From contig JADJTM010000002.1 of the NCBI GenBank assembly GCA_016711205.1, positions 992,001-1,056,000 of the forward strand: 64,000 nt of DNA, written 5' to 3'. Below the pieces are notes generated by a model, which was not told the origin of the DNA, did no database searches, and was given only the letters and a program-made list of their open reading frames with translations. This document shows positions 41,273-48,791 of this stretch, piece after piece. The stretch's first letter is position 1. Every line of letters starts with the position of its first letter. A program made the translations under genes and the position numbers. The DNA comes from Micropruina sp. Its GTDB lineage: Bacteria; Actinomycetota; Actinomycetes; Propionibacteriales; Propionibacteriaceae.

Positions 41273-42490
41273 TCAGGCGGTCGGCAGATGGTCCTCGATG
41301 GCGTCCGGTCGGGTGACCAGGGCGCCGGTCCAGAACAACGGCACGGTCAGCACGATCAGAACGACCAGCGGCACCGTCCAGCCTTCGGTGAAATCGTGCA
41401 GCATCCCGATGAGAAAGGGTCCCGTCGCGGCGATCAGGTATCCGACCGACTGGGTGAAGCCCGACAGCGCCGAGGTACCGGCCGCGGTGTGGGCATGCAG
41501 GCCGATCAACGTGAGGATCAGCGGAAACGTGCTGGTGCCCACGCCGACCAGCAGCGCCCAGACGACCGCACCCTGCGCCGGCGCCACCAGCAGACCGACG
41601 TACCCGGCGACGTAGCAGGCCACCAGCACGTTGAGCATCGGTAGCTGAAGCCGTTGCCTGGTGCTCAGCGCGGGCACCAGAAACGACAACGGGATGCCGA
41701 TACCGGTGATCACGCCCAGCAGAAGTCCGGCATCGGACGAGCTGAACCCGGCCGAGCGGTACAGGCTGGCGAACCAGCCGATGATCACATAGGCGTGAAA
41801 CGACTGGATGCCGAAGAACACGGCCATCAGCCAGCCCAGCCGGGTGCGCGCGACGGCGAGCAGGCTGATCGGCGGATCGCCGACCGAGACGGCGTCCGGA
41901 CGATCGTGGGCGATCAGGCCGAGCCACGGCAGCACGGCCAGGGCGGCCATCACCGCCCAGGCGGCGAGCCCGTAGCGCCAGCTGCCGTAGTGCTCGGCGA
42001 TGGGGACGGTGAGCACCGAGGCGGCGGTCAGGCCCACCGCGAGGGTGGTCGAGTACACGGCGGTCATCAACCCGATCTGATCGGGAAAGTGTCGCTTGAT
42101 CAGCGACGGCATCAGTACGTTGGCGCTCGCCATGCCCGAGAGGGCCACCAGGGTGAGCGTCAGGAACAGCCCGGTGTTGCTGACCAGGCTGCGGCCCAGC
42201 ATGCCGCCGGTGGCCGCGATCAGAGCGATCAGGGTGAGCCGGTGAGGTCCGATCACGTGGGCCAGCCTGGGCGTCAAAGCGCCGAAGCCCGCGAAGGCGA
42301 GCACGGGCAGCGAAGTGAGAATGCCCGCCTCGACACCGCTCAACTGCAGGTCGGCAACGATCTCGGCCAGCACCGGCCCCACCGAGACGGCCGCTGGACG
42401 CAGGTTGAGCGCGAGGAGGACGATGCCGATCCACACCAGCACCTGGACGCCGCGGGTGTCAGGGCTGCGCTGGTCGTCGTGCGCGCTCAC
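41273..42490 (-). CDS. MFS transporter, CynX/NimT-like
   Basis: 405 residues from GTG 42490, with twelve predicted helices beginning VLVWIGIVLLALNLRPAAVSVG. The NLRPA motif in the first helix region and the overall pattern match the CynX/NimT (cyanate/nitroimidazole) group. Substrate unknown. The C-terminus is a short polar tail. No RBS is clear. The region between this gene and the VOC gene (42491-42712) is the divergent promoter area. Confidence 0.8.
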   Translation of the reverse strand: MSAHDDQRSPDTRGVQVLVWIGIVLLALNLRPAAVSVGPVLAEIVADLQLSGVEAGILTSLPVLAFAGFGALTPRLAHVIGPHRLTLIALIAATGGMLGRSLVSNTGLFLTLTLVALSGMASANVLMPSLIKRHFPDQIGLMTAVYSTTLAVGLTAASVLTVPIAEHYGSWRYGLAAWAVMAALAVLPWLGLIAHDRPDAVSVGDPPISLLAVARTRLGWLMAVFFGIQSFHAYVIIGWFASLYRSAGFSSSDAGLLLGVITGIGIPLSFLVPALSTRQRLQLPMLNVLVACYVAGYVGLLVAPAQGAVVWALLVGVGTSTFPLILTLIGLHAHTAAGTSALSGFTQSVGYLIAATGPFLIGMLHDFTEGWTVPLVVLIVLTVPLFWTGALVTRPDAIEDHLPTA

Positions 42491-42680
42491 CCGCCGGAGT
42501 GTAAACCGGATGCACCGATCTTCGCCTACTGGGCGACCCCGTCCGGGCGTCCTGGCTGCGCCGGACGCGCTCAACAGACGCCCGGATGCCCGCACGCGGA
42601 CCGGCTGCCGGCCCCCGTCCGGTGCCGCTCGCAACGGCGCCCGTCGCTTGATCCGGGGTCCGGAAGAAATTGCAGCGCAA

Positions 42681-42703
42681 CTTTGTTGATGTGTCAGACA
42701 AAG
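42681..42703. promoter_or_regulatory. Inverted repeat over the VOC gene ribosome-binding site
   Basis: CTTTGT (42681-42686) and ACAAAG (42698-42703) are exact inverses with 11 bp between. The right arm overlaps the AAGGAG of the downstream gene, so it could be a repressor site or a hairpin masking the RBS. Confidence 0.4.
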
Positions 42704-42712
42704 GAGAACCTG

Positions 42713-43601
42713 ATGACCGAACTGCTGCCGGAGGCCACCCGCATGGGCATGGTGAGCCTCGACGTGGGCGATCTGGCGGGCCAGACCGCGTTCTACCGCG
42801 ACGTGCTGCTGCTGGACGTGCTGGCCGAGAACGGGCCCGTCGTCGCGCTGGGCCGCGGTGCTCAGACCCTGGTGACGTTGCGGCATCGTCCGGACCTGCC
42901 CAAGGGTGAACGCCGCAGCGCCGGTCTGTTCCACACGGCGATCCTGCACCCGGACGTGGCGTCGCTGGCCGCGACCCTGGCCTCCATTGCCGCGCGCACT
43001 CCGCAGCTGTACACCGGAGCCGCCGATCACCTGGTCAGCAAGGCCTTCTACCTGGACGATCCCGAGGGCAACGGCATCGAGCTGTACTGGGACCGTCCGC
43101 GCAGCGAATGGACGTGGCACGACGGCCGGGTCACCATGGACGTCCGCCACCTCGATCCCAACGAGTTCATCGCTGCCCACCTGACGGACGCCGCCCGCAA
43201 CCACCTGGCGACCGAGCCCGATCGGCGCGGCGCGCTGGCCGGCCTGGACGGCACGGTGGGCCACGTGCATCTGAAGGTGGGCGATGCCGACCTGGCCAAG
43301 CGCTTCTACGTCGACCAGCTCGGGTTCGAGCTGACAGCGCAGTGGCGCGGAGCGGTGTTCGTCGCGGCCGGCGGCTACCACCACCACATGGCGATGAACA
43401 CCTGGGGCCAGCGCCGGCGTGGGGCTGCGCGCACCCGCGCTGGGGCTGGGCCGGGTCGACATCACGCTGCCCACCGATGCGGACGTCGCCGAGGCGGCGG
43501 CCCGGCTGCGGGCGTCCGGCAACCAGGTGCGAGACACCGGCGCCCTGGTCGAACTCGACGACCCGTGGGGCAACCTGGTGCGGCTGTTGCCCGGCGCCTG
43601 A
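42713..43601 (+). pseudogene. Double-VOC dioxygenase-like gene (CatE-type), frameshifted
   Basis: AAGGAG precedes ATG 42713. The first ~230 codons give two VOC modules (GMVSLDVGDLAGQTAFYRDV and VGHVHLKVGDADLAKRFYV), like B. subtilis CatE (catechol 2,3-dioxygenase). At about 43403-43410 (TGGGGCCAGC) the frame shifts by one base. The normal C-terminus (VGLRAPALGLGRVDITLP ... DDPWGNLVRLLP) continues in the +1 frame to 43601. An extra C would explain it. Without repair, the first frame runs on to 43669 with unrelated residues. Either a pseudogene or a sequencing error. Confidence 0.75.
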
Positions 43602-43618
43602 TCCCGGGGTTTCGTCAT

Positions 43619-43682
43619 GGTGCTCGGCTAACTGTTTGCCGCTCGCCGACCTCCGCGAGCCCCAAATAGTTAGACGAGCACC
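43619..43682. repeat. Intact REP-like palindrome (empty IS3 target)
   Basis: A 64-bp palindrome. The left arm, GGTGCTCGGCTAACTGTTTG.., and right arm, inverse of CAAATAGTTAGACGAGCACC, agree over 29 bp with 5-6 mismatches; the short centre is GACCT. It matches the joined halves around both IS3 copies without gaps but contains no IS ends (TGTCAACCTGG absent). It lies between the VOC pseudogene and a convergent gene, where a terminator would be expected. Confidence 0.85.
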
Positions 43683-43710
43683 CTTGGCTGAGCGGACGAT
43701 GAGCGGACGA

Positions 43711-44472
43711 TCAGCCCGCACCCATCCGGCCGAGTTCGGTGCCGACCCCGTCCCAGAGCATGGTGTAGAACCGCTGCTTACTCGGGTCGGGATCGATGCC
43801 GTAGCCGGCGAGGAAGGCCGGTTCCCACCCCGCTCCGTAGTTCCGGCCCAGGCTCTGCAGGGCCGGGGCGAGGTCGGCCCACCGGTCGGCTACGCCGAGG
43901 CCGCCCAGGTCGACATAGCCGCTGAAGCCGCCGTCGTCGGCGAACACAAAGTTGGGATTGCAGGCGTCCCCGTGACACACCACCGGATCGAGTGGGGGAG
44001 CCTCGTCCACGAAGCGAGGGTCCAGGCCGAAGTGGTCGACCCGGTGCTGCACCGACCAACTGAACGGGCAGCCGTCCACCGGCACGGTGTCGTGGAAGCG
44101 GCGCAACGCGCGGCCCAGTTGCGGCACCGCGATCGCCGGACGATCCCGCCAAGGCCGATCCACCGCCGAGCGGCCCGGCAGGCCGGTTGTGTGCACCCAG
44201 TGCAGGTCGCCGTGCCGTCCGGACGCCAGCACCGCCGGGGCCGGCACGAACCGGCCGACCCAGGCCAGCCGGGCCGCCTCTGCGTCGGGGTCCCAATCGA
44301 GACCGGGCCGCTGCGCCTTCAGATACTCACCCCCGCCGCCGATGCGATAGGTGAGCCCGCCGTCCTCGTTGCGCCACACGGGCTCGACCGGCTGGCCGCG
44401 TGCCAGTGCGCGCACCCATTCGGGCACCTCGACGTCCGCCAGTTCGGTCTGCCACTCCAGCGGCGAGCTCAC
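43711..44472 (-). CDS. APH-like phosphotransferase
   Basis: 253 residues. The kinase-like catalytic loop is VVCHGDACNPNFVF (Asp as base) and the metal-binding Asp is in GYVDLGGLGVADRWADLA, as in aminoglycoside 3'-phosphotransferases. Resistance is possible but many relatives are metabolite kinases. GTG 44472 overlaps the stop of the upstream gene (GTGA), so the two are coupled. The N-terminal ~20 residues lack the usual nucleotide-loop conservation, and the start could move. Confidence 0.8.
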   Translation of the reverse strand: MSSPLEWQTELADVEVPEWVRALARGQPVEPVWRNEDGGLTYRIGGGGEYLKAQRPGLDWDPDAEAARLAWVGRFVPAPAVLASGRHGDLHWVHTTGLPGRSAVDRPWRDRPAIAVPQLGRALRRFHDTVPVDGCPFSWSVQHRVDHFGLDPRFVDEAPPLDPVVCHGDACNPNFVFADDGGFSGYVDLGGLGVADRWADLAPALQSLGRNYGAGWEPAFLAGYGIDPDPSKQRFYTMLWDGVGTELGRMGAG

Positions 44473-44858
44473 GGCAGTTGCTTGACCAGCCGGACGGGTG
44501 CCGTGCGCCGGTACGACTGTTCGACCAGATCGCCGACCTCGCCCCAATCCACCTCGGCAGCGCGAAAGTCGAGCCCGACCCAGCCGTAGGGGCCGTAGTA
44601 GGCGGGCACGAAGAACCGCTCGTCGCTGCGGGCCTGCTCGTGGGTGAGCAGGTCGGGAAGCACCAGCACCGACTGCGACCAGCGGTCATCGTCATGGGCC
44701 CCCTTCACCACCCCGCCGAAGATCGCAAAGAGCTTCTTGGTGTAGAAGCTCGGGTGCCCGAAGAGGTCGTTCTCAGCCGCTCCGGGCAGCGCGAGGCAGA
44801 TCCGACGCAGCCGGGCCAGGTACGGATCGTCCGGGTCGAAGCGGCGGGGATGGCTCAT
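44469..44858 (-). CDS. MmcQ/YjbR-family protein
   Basis: 129 residues. RRICLALPGAAENDLFGHPSFYTKKLFAIFGG near the N-terminus (about 17-48) and GWVGLDFRAAEVDW near 90-105 match the MmcQ/YjbR fold, which has a DNA-binding-like shape but no well-defined function. It is the middle gene of three with 4-bp overlaps (ATGA with the upstream kinase gene, GTGA with the APH-like gene). Confidence 0.85.
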   Translation of the reverse strand: MSHPRRFDPDDPYLARLRRICLALPGAAENDLFGHPSFYTKKLFAIFGGVVKGAHDDDRWSQSVLVLPDLLTHEQARSDERFFVPAYYGPYGWVGLDFRAAEVDWGEVGDLVEQSYRRTAPVRLVKQLP

Positions 44859-45541
44859 GGCGTCAGCTTGGCGGCTACATACGCCCCCGGTCCGACGGCG
44901 ACGGCCAGTTGGTCCTTCTCCAGCGGTATCGGCGCCGCACCCGCCACGATCAGGTCAGCCCGGGTCCAGGGACGATCCTCGGCCAGGAAGGTGAGTTCCT
45001 GCGCCATCCACCGATGCCAGAACGCAGTGCTCGCCGCGGCGTCCCCGTTCATTCCATGGGCGACATCGCGGGCAATGCCGCGGCGTTCCGCCTCGGCGAA
45101 ATCGGACTGTACCCAGATCGCATGATCCACCAGGTCCGCCACCTCGCGACGACTGGCGCCGACTCCCTCGACGATCGCGACCCGGCAGTCGTCGCTGACC
45201 GTGATGGCGCCCTCCCGACCGTGCAGTTCCCATGCGGGCGGCCGGAACACGACCGGTTCGCCGCGATGCAGGGGGGTCAGCACGTCGCGCAGCAGGTGAT
45301 CCCAGCCGAAGAACGATTCCTGCCAGGCGAGGTCGTCGGTGTGCACGACGCACGACCGCGGGATCGCGGCTGACAACGTGTCGGCCAGTGTGGATTTGCC
45401 CGAAGCGCTGCGTCCGTCCACCGTAATGATCAGGGGACGCCCCGGTGGAGGCGCCGGCAGCCCAGCCACGACCGACACGACGTCGAGCGCCGTCCAGTCG
45501 TCGGTGGGGGTTTCGCCTTCAGGCACGATCAGCTTCACCAC
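44855..45541 (-). CDS. P-loop kinase (uridine-kinase-like)
   Basis: 228 residues. A Walker A, GRSASGKST, is at 43-51 and a HTDDLAW block near residue 70 fits small-molecule kinases. The C-terminal half has AEAERRGIARD, a LID-like Arg region. The substrate is likely a nucleoside or similar. The first gene of a leftward trio; GTG 45541 and GTG 45538 are both possible, and no RBS is seen. It is divergent from the VOC gene 28 bp away. Confidence 0.75.
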   Translation of the reverse strand: MVKLIVPEGETPTDDWTALDVVSVVAGLPAPPPGRPLIITVDGRSASGKSTLADTLSAAIPRSCVVHTDDLAWQESFFGWDHLLRDVLTPLHRGEPVVFRPPAWELHGREGAITVSDDCRVAIVEGVGASRREVADLVDHAIWVQSDFAEAERRGIARDVAHGMNGDAAASTAFWHRWMAQELTFLAEDRPWTRADLIVAGAAPIPLEKDQLAVAVGPGAYVAAKLTP

Positions 45542-45569
45542 ACCGAATCATGGCACTACCGTCACCGCC

Positions 45570-45998
45570 ATGGATCCCCGCGTGAACTTCATCACCATCG
45601 CCGTCGCCGATGTGGCTGCGGCACGGCGCTTCTATGTGGACGGGCTGGGCTGGCCGCCGGTTCTCGACACGCCGGGGGTGGTGATGATCCGCCTCGGGCC
45701 CACGCTGGTGCTGTCGCTGTGGGCTCAGGAGGAGTTCGAGGCCGAGGTCGCCCCGATCCGCCGCGGGAACGGGGTGCCCGGCTTCACCCTGGCGCACAAC
45801 TTGCCGAGCGCCAACGCGGTGGACGAGGTGCTGGACGCGGCCAGCGCGGCCGGCGCAGGCCACGTCTCGCCGGGGCGGCACAGTGACTGGGGCGGCTACA
45901 GCGGTTACTTCGCCGACCCGGACGGCGTCCGCTGGGAGGTCGCCTACAACCCGGGACCCCTCGGGACGGACCTGATGGAGGCCTCCGGCCTGGTCTAG
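45570..45998 (+). CDS. VOC-family protein
   Basis: 142 residues in one VOC fold: FITIAVADVAAARRFYVDGLGW at the start and GYFADPDGVRWEVAYNP at the end, the latter with the conserved Glu. Related to bleomycin-resistance/lyase-type proteins, but the substrate is unknown. No Shine-Dalgarno; TACCGT about 7 bp before ATG 45570 suggests a leaderless message. Confidence 0.85.
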   Translation: MDPRVNFITIAVADVAAARRFYVDGLGWPPVLDTPGVVMIRLGPTLVLSLWAQEEFEAEVAPIRRGNGVPGFTLAHNLPSANAVDEVLDAASAAGAGHVSPGRHSDWGGYSGYFADPDGVRWEVAYNPGPLGTDLMEASGLV

Positions 45999-46093
45999 AC
46001 CGGTGTAGACCGCGAGCCTGGGCCGCAGGCGGTGACCGATGTAACCCGCACGACATCACAGCGGCGGGCCCCGCAACGACCTACCCTGGCGGC

Positions 46094-46591
46094 ATGACAC
46101 AGCCACGGCGTGATCCCCTGCGGCCAGGGCAGGAATCGGTCTGGGACTATCCGCGGCCACCAGCGCTGCGGGCGTGCACGCTGCCGATCGAAGTGCACCT
46201 GGGGGGCAGCATCGTGTGCCGGACCACCACCTCGTGGCAGGTGCTCGAGACCAGCCACCCGCCGACCTACTACCTGCCCCGGGAGTCTTTCGCCGACGGC
46301 GTCCTGCGAGCGGGGAAGGGTAGCTCATTCTGCGAATGGAAGGGCGCCGCGCGCTACCTCGACCTGGTGGTGGGCGAGCGGACGGCCCCGGGTGCGGCCT
46401 GGTTCTACCCGCAGCCCTCGGCCGGCTACCAGGCGCTCGTCGGTCATGTCGCGCTGTACGCGGGTGCGACGGACGGCTGCTTCGTCGACGGCGAACGGGT
46501 GCTGCCCCAGCCAGGCGGCTTCTACGGCGGCTGGATCACCGCGGCAGTCGCCGGGCCCTTCAAGGGCGAGCCCGGTAGCCGGGGCTGGTAG
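46094..46591 (+). CDS. DUF427 protein
   Basis: 165 residues. The segments TTSWQVLETSHPPTYYLP, FCEWKGAARYLDL and WFYPQP match DUF427, a small beta-structured fold (tetramerising in one structure) of unknown function. A TACCCT box at 46082-46087 lies ~6 bp before ATG 46094 with no RBS, again suggesting a leaderless transcript. It stands alone between the VOC and TerC-like genes. Confidence 0.85.
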   Translation: MTQPRRDPLRPGQESVWDYPRPPALRACTLPIEVHLGGSIVCRTTTSWQVLETSHPPTYYLPRESFADGVLRAGKGSSFCEWKGAARYLDLVVGERTAPGAAWFYPQPSAGYQALVGHVALYAGATDGCFVDGERVLPQPGGFYGGWITAAVAGPFKGEPGSRGW

Positions 46592-46676
46592 CCCCGGTCG
46601 TCCCCGGCCGGTCCCCAGCCGGCCCGTCGGCCCCGGTCGCCAGGTGGGGCGCCTCCCCGGCCGGTACGGTGGCCGC

Positions 46677-47603
46677 TCAGGCTCGGCGCGCGGCCTCGCT
46701 GCGGGTGGCCCGCAGGCTGGCGATCACCGCCACGGTGACACAACCGGCGATGACGCTCAGCGACAGCCAGATCGGCACCTTCCAGACGTCCAGCAGCAGC
46801 ATCTTCACGCCGACGAAGACGAGGATCGCGGCCAACCCGGCCTTGAGGTAGATGAACCGGTGCATCAGGTCGGCGAGCAGAAAGTACATCGCCCGTAGTC
46901 CGAGAATCGCAAAGGCGTTGCTGGTGAACACCAGGAAGGGTTCGCGGGTGACGGCGAAGATGGCTGGAATCGAATCGACGGCGAAGATGATGTCGGTGGT
47001 CTCGACCAGTACCAGCACCGAGAGCAGGGGAGTGGCGACCAGTCGTCCGTCCATCCGGGTCACGAACCGCTGGCCGTCGTAGTTATCGGTGGTGGGCACG
47101 AAGCGTCGGAACAGCCGCAGGGCCGGGTTGCGCGACGGGTCGAGCTCGTCGTTGCGATGGACGAACATGCGGTAGCCGGTGAAGACCAGGAAGGCTCCGA
47201 ACAGATAGAGCACCCAGCCGAACCGGTCGATCAGGACGACGCCGCCGGCGATGAACAGCGCCCGGAACACCAGAGCGCCCAGCACTCCGTAGAACAGGAC
47301 CCGGTGCTGCAACTCTCTGGGCACCGCGAAGTAGCTGAAGATCAGCGCGAACACGAACACGTTGTCCACGGCCAGTGACTTCTCGATCAGGTAGCCGGCG
47401 AGGTACTCCCCACCCACCTGCGGACCCCAACTCCACCAGAGCACGGCGCCGAACGACAGACCCAGCCCGACCCAGACCGCCGACCAGATCGCCGCCTCAC
47501 GGACGGAGACGACGTGGGCCTTGCGGTGCGCGAACAGGTCGATGGCCAGCATCACCGCGATGACGGCCAGCACGGCGGCCCAGGCCCACAGCGGTACGTC
47601 CAC
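46677..47603 (-). CDS. TerC/Alx-family membrane protein
   Basis: 308 residues, about nine transmembrane segments. The two acidic signature regions are SLAVDNVFVFALIF (residues ~85) and TTDIIFAVDSIPAIFAV (~200), the latter carrying the family Asp pair. TerC/Alx proteins export Mn2+ or act in metal and tellurite stress. GTG 47603 follows AGGAGGACTGA. I looked for the Mn-sensing yybP-ykoY riboswitch upstream and saw none. Confidence 0.9.
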   Translation of the reverse strand: MDVPLWAWAAVLAVIAVMLAIDLFAHRKAHVVSVREAAIWSAVWVGLGLSFGAVLWWSWGPQVGGEYLAGYLIEKSLAVDNVFVFALIFSYFAVPRELQHRVLFYGVLGALVFRALFIAGGVVLIDRFGWVLYLFGAFLVFTGYRMFVHRNDELDPSRNPALRLFRRFVPTTDNYDGQRFVTRMDGRLVATPLLSVLVLVETTDIIFAVDSIPAIFAVTREPFLVFTSNAFAILGLRAMYFLLADLMHRFIYLKAGLAAILVFVGVKMLLLDVWKVPIWLSLSVIAGCVTVAVIASLRATRSEAARRA

Positions 47604-47740
47604 TCAGTCCTCCTGTTGCGTTCGCCGGCACCGCACGGGCGGGCGGCGTCACCACCCCAGCGTAGCACTATTCAGGAGTTACGATTCAGGTATCGGATTT
47701 CACTAATGTGGTCGAGATGTCGCGCAGGCCGGTGACCCGA

Positions 47741-48064
47741 TCACGCGTTCGAGCACGAGCGGTGAGCCGGCCGCTCGGACGACGCCCCGGTCAGCAGGGC
47801 GGTGAAGTCGCCGACGGTGACGCCCGCCTCAAGAGGGTGGCGCAGGTGCGCGTCCGCAGCGATCGCGTAGCGGTTGCGCCGGCCGCTCTTGTGCCGAAGG
47901 ACGATGCCCTCGGCCACCAGTTCGCCCACGATCTGCTGGGCCGCCCGCTCGGTGATGCCCACCCGCTCGGCCAGGTCGCGCACCCGCGCGTCCGGGTCGA
48001 ACGCGATGGCGGCCAGCACATGCCCGTGGTTGGACAGGAAGGTCCACCCGTGTCCACCCGTCAT
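47741..48064 (-). CDS. Winged-helix DNA-binding protein
   Basis: 107 residues. The N-terminus (FLSNHGHVLAAIAFDPDARVRDLAERVGITERAAQQIV) is a winged HTH with the recognition helix near residue 40, then LVAEGIVLRHKSGRRNRYAI as the wing. Similar small proteins are common in Actinomycetota. Targets are unknown. Two ATTCAGG copies lie near 47675 and 47690 and one near 48087, close to both ends of this gene, and are possible binding sites. Confidence 0.75.
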   Translation of the reverse strand: MTGGHGWTFLSNHGHVLAAIAFDPDARVRDLAERVGITERAAQQIVGELVAEGIVLRHKSGRRNRYAIAADAHLRHPLEAGVTVGDFTALLTGASSERPAHRSCSNA

Positions 48065-48121
48065 GAGCGGAACATTAGATGAATCTTGATTCAGGAACCA
48101 GCGTGCACTGCGGTGCGGCGA

Positions 48122-48628
48122 TCAGTGCACGAGGGCCTTGAGCGCGATCAGCGCGACGCCCAGGCCGGCCGTTCCGGCGGCCGTTCCGAGCTTGGCCCAC
48201 CGGCCGGCCCGCCGTTGCCGGGCGGCCCACCAGCCGAGCACCGCCAGGGTCACCGTCGCGCCCCACAGCGCGACGTCCACAGCGGCGTCCGCGGTGAGCC
48301 CGAGGAGGGCCGCCGCAGCCAGGCAGGTCACCGGCACGATCAGCGCCCACAGCAGACCGGCCGAGCGTTGCAGCGCCTCCCGCACCGAATCGCGCCAGTT
48401 CAGGTCGCGGTTGCCGACGATCTCGGCATACACATGGGCGGCCCAGAAGACGGCAACGGTGCCCACGGTGCGGGCGATCAGCATGACCAGGCCGGGGTTG
48501 TAGGCAGCGAAGGCCGAGATCAGGCCCGCCGTCAGCACCGTGCCGTAGACGGCTTCGGCGTTCAACGCTTGCGAGACCCAGGGCGAGCCCCACAGCCGTG
48601 TGTTCAGGTCGAGCCCACGCGTGCTCAA
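48122..48628 (-). CDS. Membrane protein of unknown function
   Basis: 168 residues from TTG 48628, chosen because AGGAGGTATCGA precedes it. Four to five hydrophobic stretches, including AYGTVLTAGLISAFAAY-like, VFWAAHVYAEIV, LIVPVTCLAAAALLG and LAVLGWWAA. The HVYAEIVGNR motif is conserved-looking but I cannot place it in a family. It is transcribed leftwards, on the same strand as the glnA1 gene upstream of it, 58 bp before the winged-helix gene. Confidence 0.65.
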   Translation of the reverse strand: MSTRGLDLNTRLWGSPWVSQALNAEAVYGTVLTAGLISAFAAYNPGLVMLIARTVGTVAVFWAAHVYAEIVGNRDLNWRDSVREALQRSAGLLWALIVPVTCLAAAALLGLTADAAVDVALWGATVTLAVLGWWAARQRRAGRWAKLGTAAGTAGLGVALIALKALVH

Positions 48629-48717
48629 TCGATACCTCCTGCGTCAGCACTCGTCGACGGCGGGAGCCAAGCGTAGTCGGCCGTCGCGCGGCACCAGAAC
48701 CGCCGAAACGACGAACC

Positions 48718-48752
48718 GGCCCCCGAGCCCGCCTGTCGGCAGGTCGGGGGCC
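48718..48752. terminator. Hairpin downstream of glnA1
   Basis: GGCCCCCGA at 48718-48726 and TCGGGGGCC at 48744-48752 form a 9-bp perfect stem with a 17-nt loop containing its own CCTG/CAGG pairing. It lies 40 bp beyond the glnA1 stop codon. No U-tract, as often in this group. Confidence 0.65.
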
Positions 48753-48791
48753 AGTGCGAGAGATGGCCGTCCGGACAGCTGATCCGAAGGA

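Noticed and set aside
43619..43682. A MITE made from the IS3 ends
   Set aside because: It lacks the IS terminal TGTCAACCTGG and GACAGTTCGCGAGT blocks; only the outer palindrome is shared.
47604..47700. Mn2+ riboswitch (yybP-ykoY) ahead of the TerC gene
   Set aside because: The conserved GGGGAGTA-type core and paired helices are not visible.
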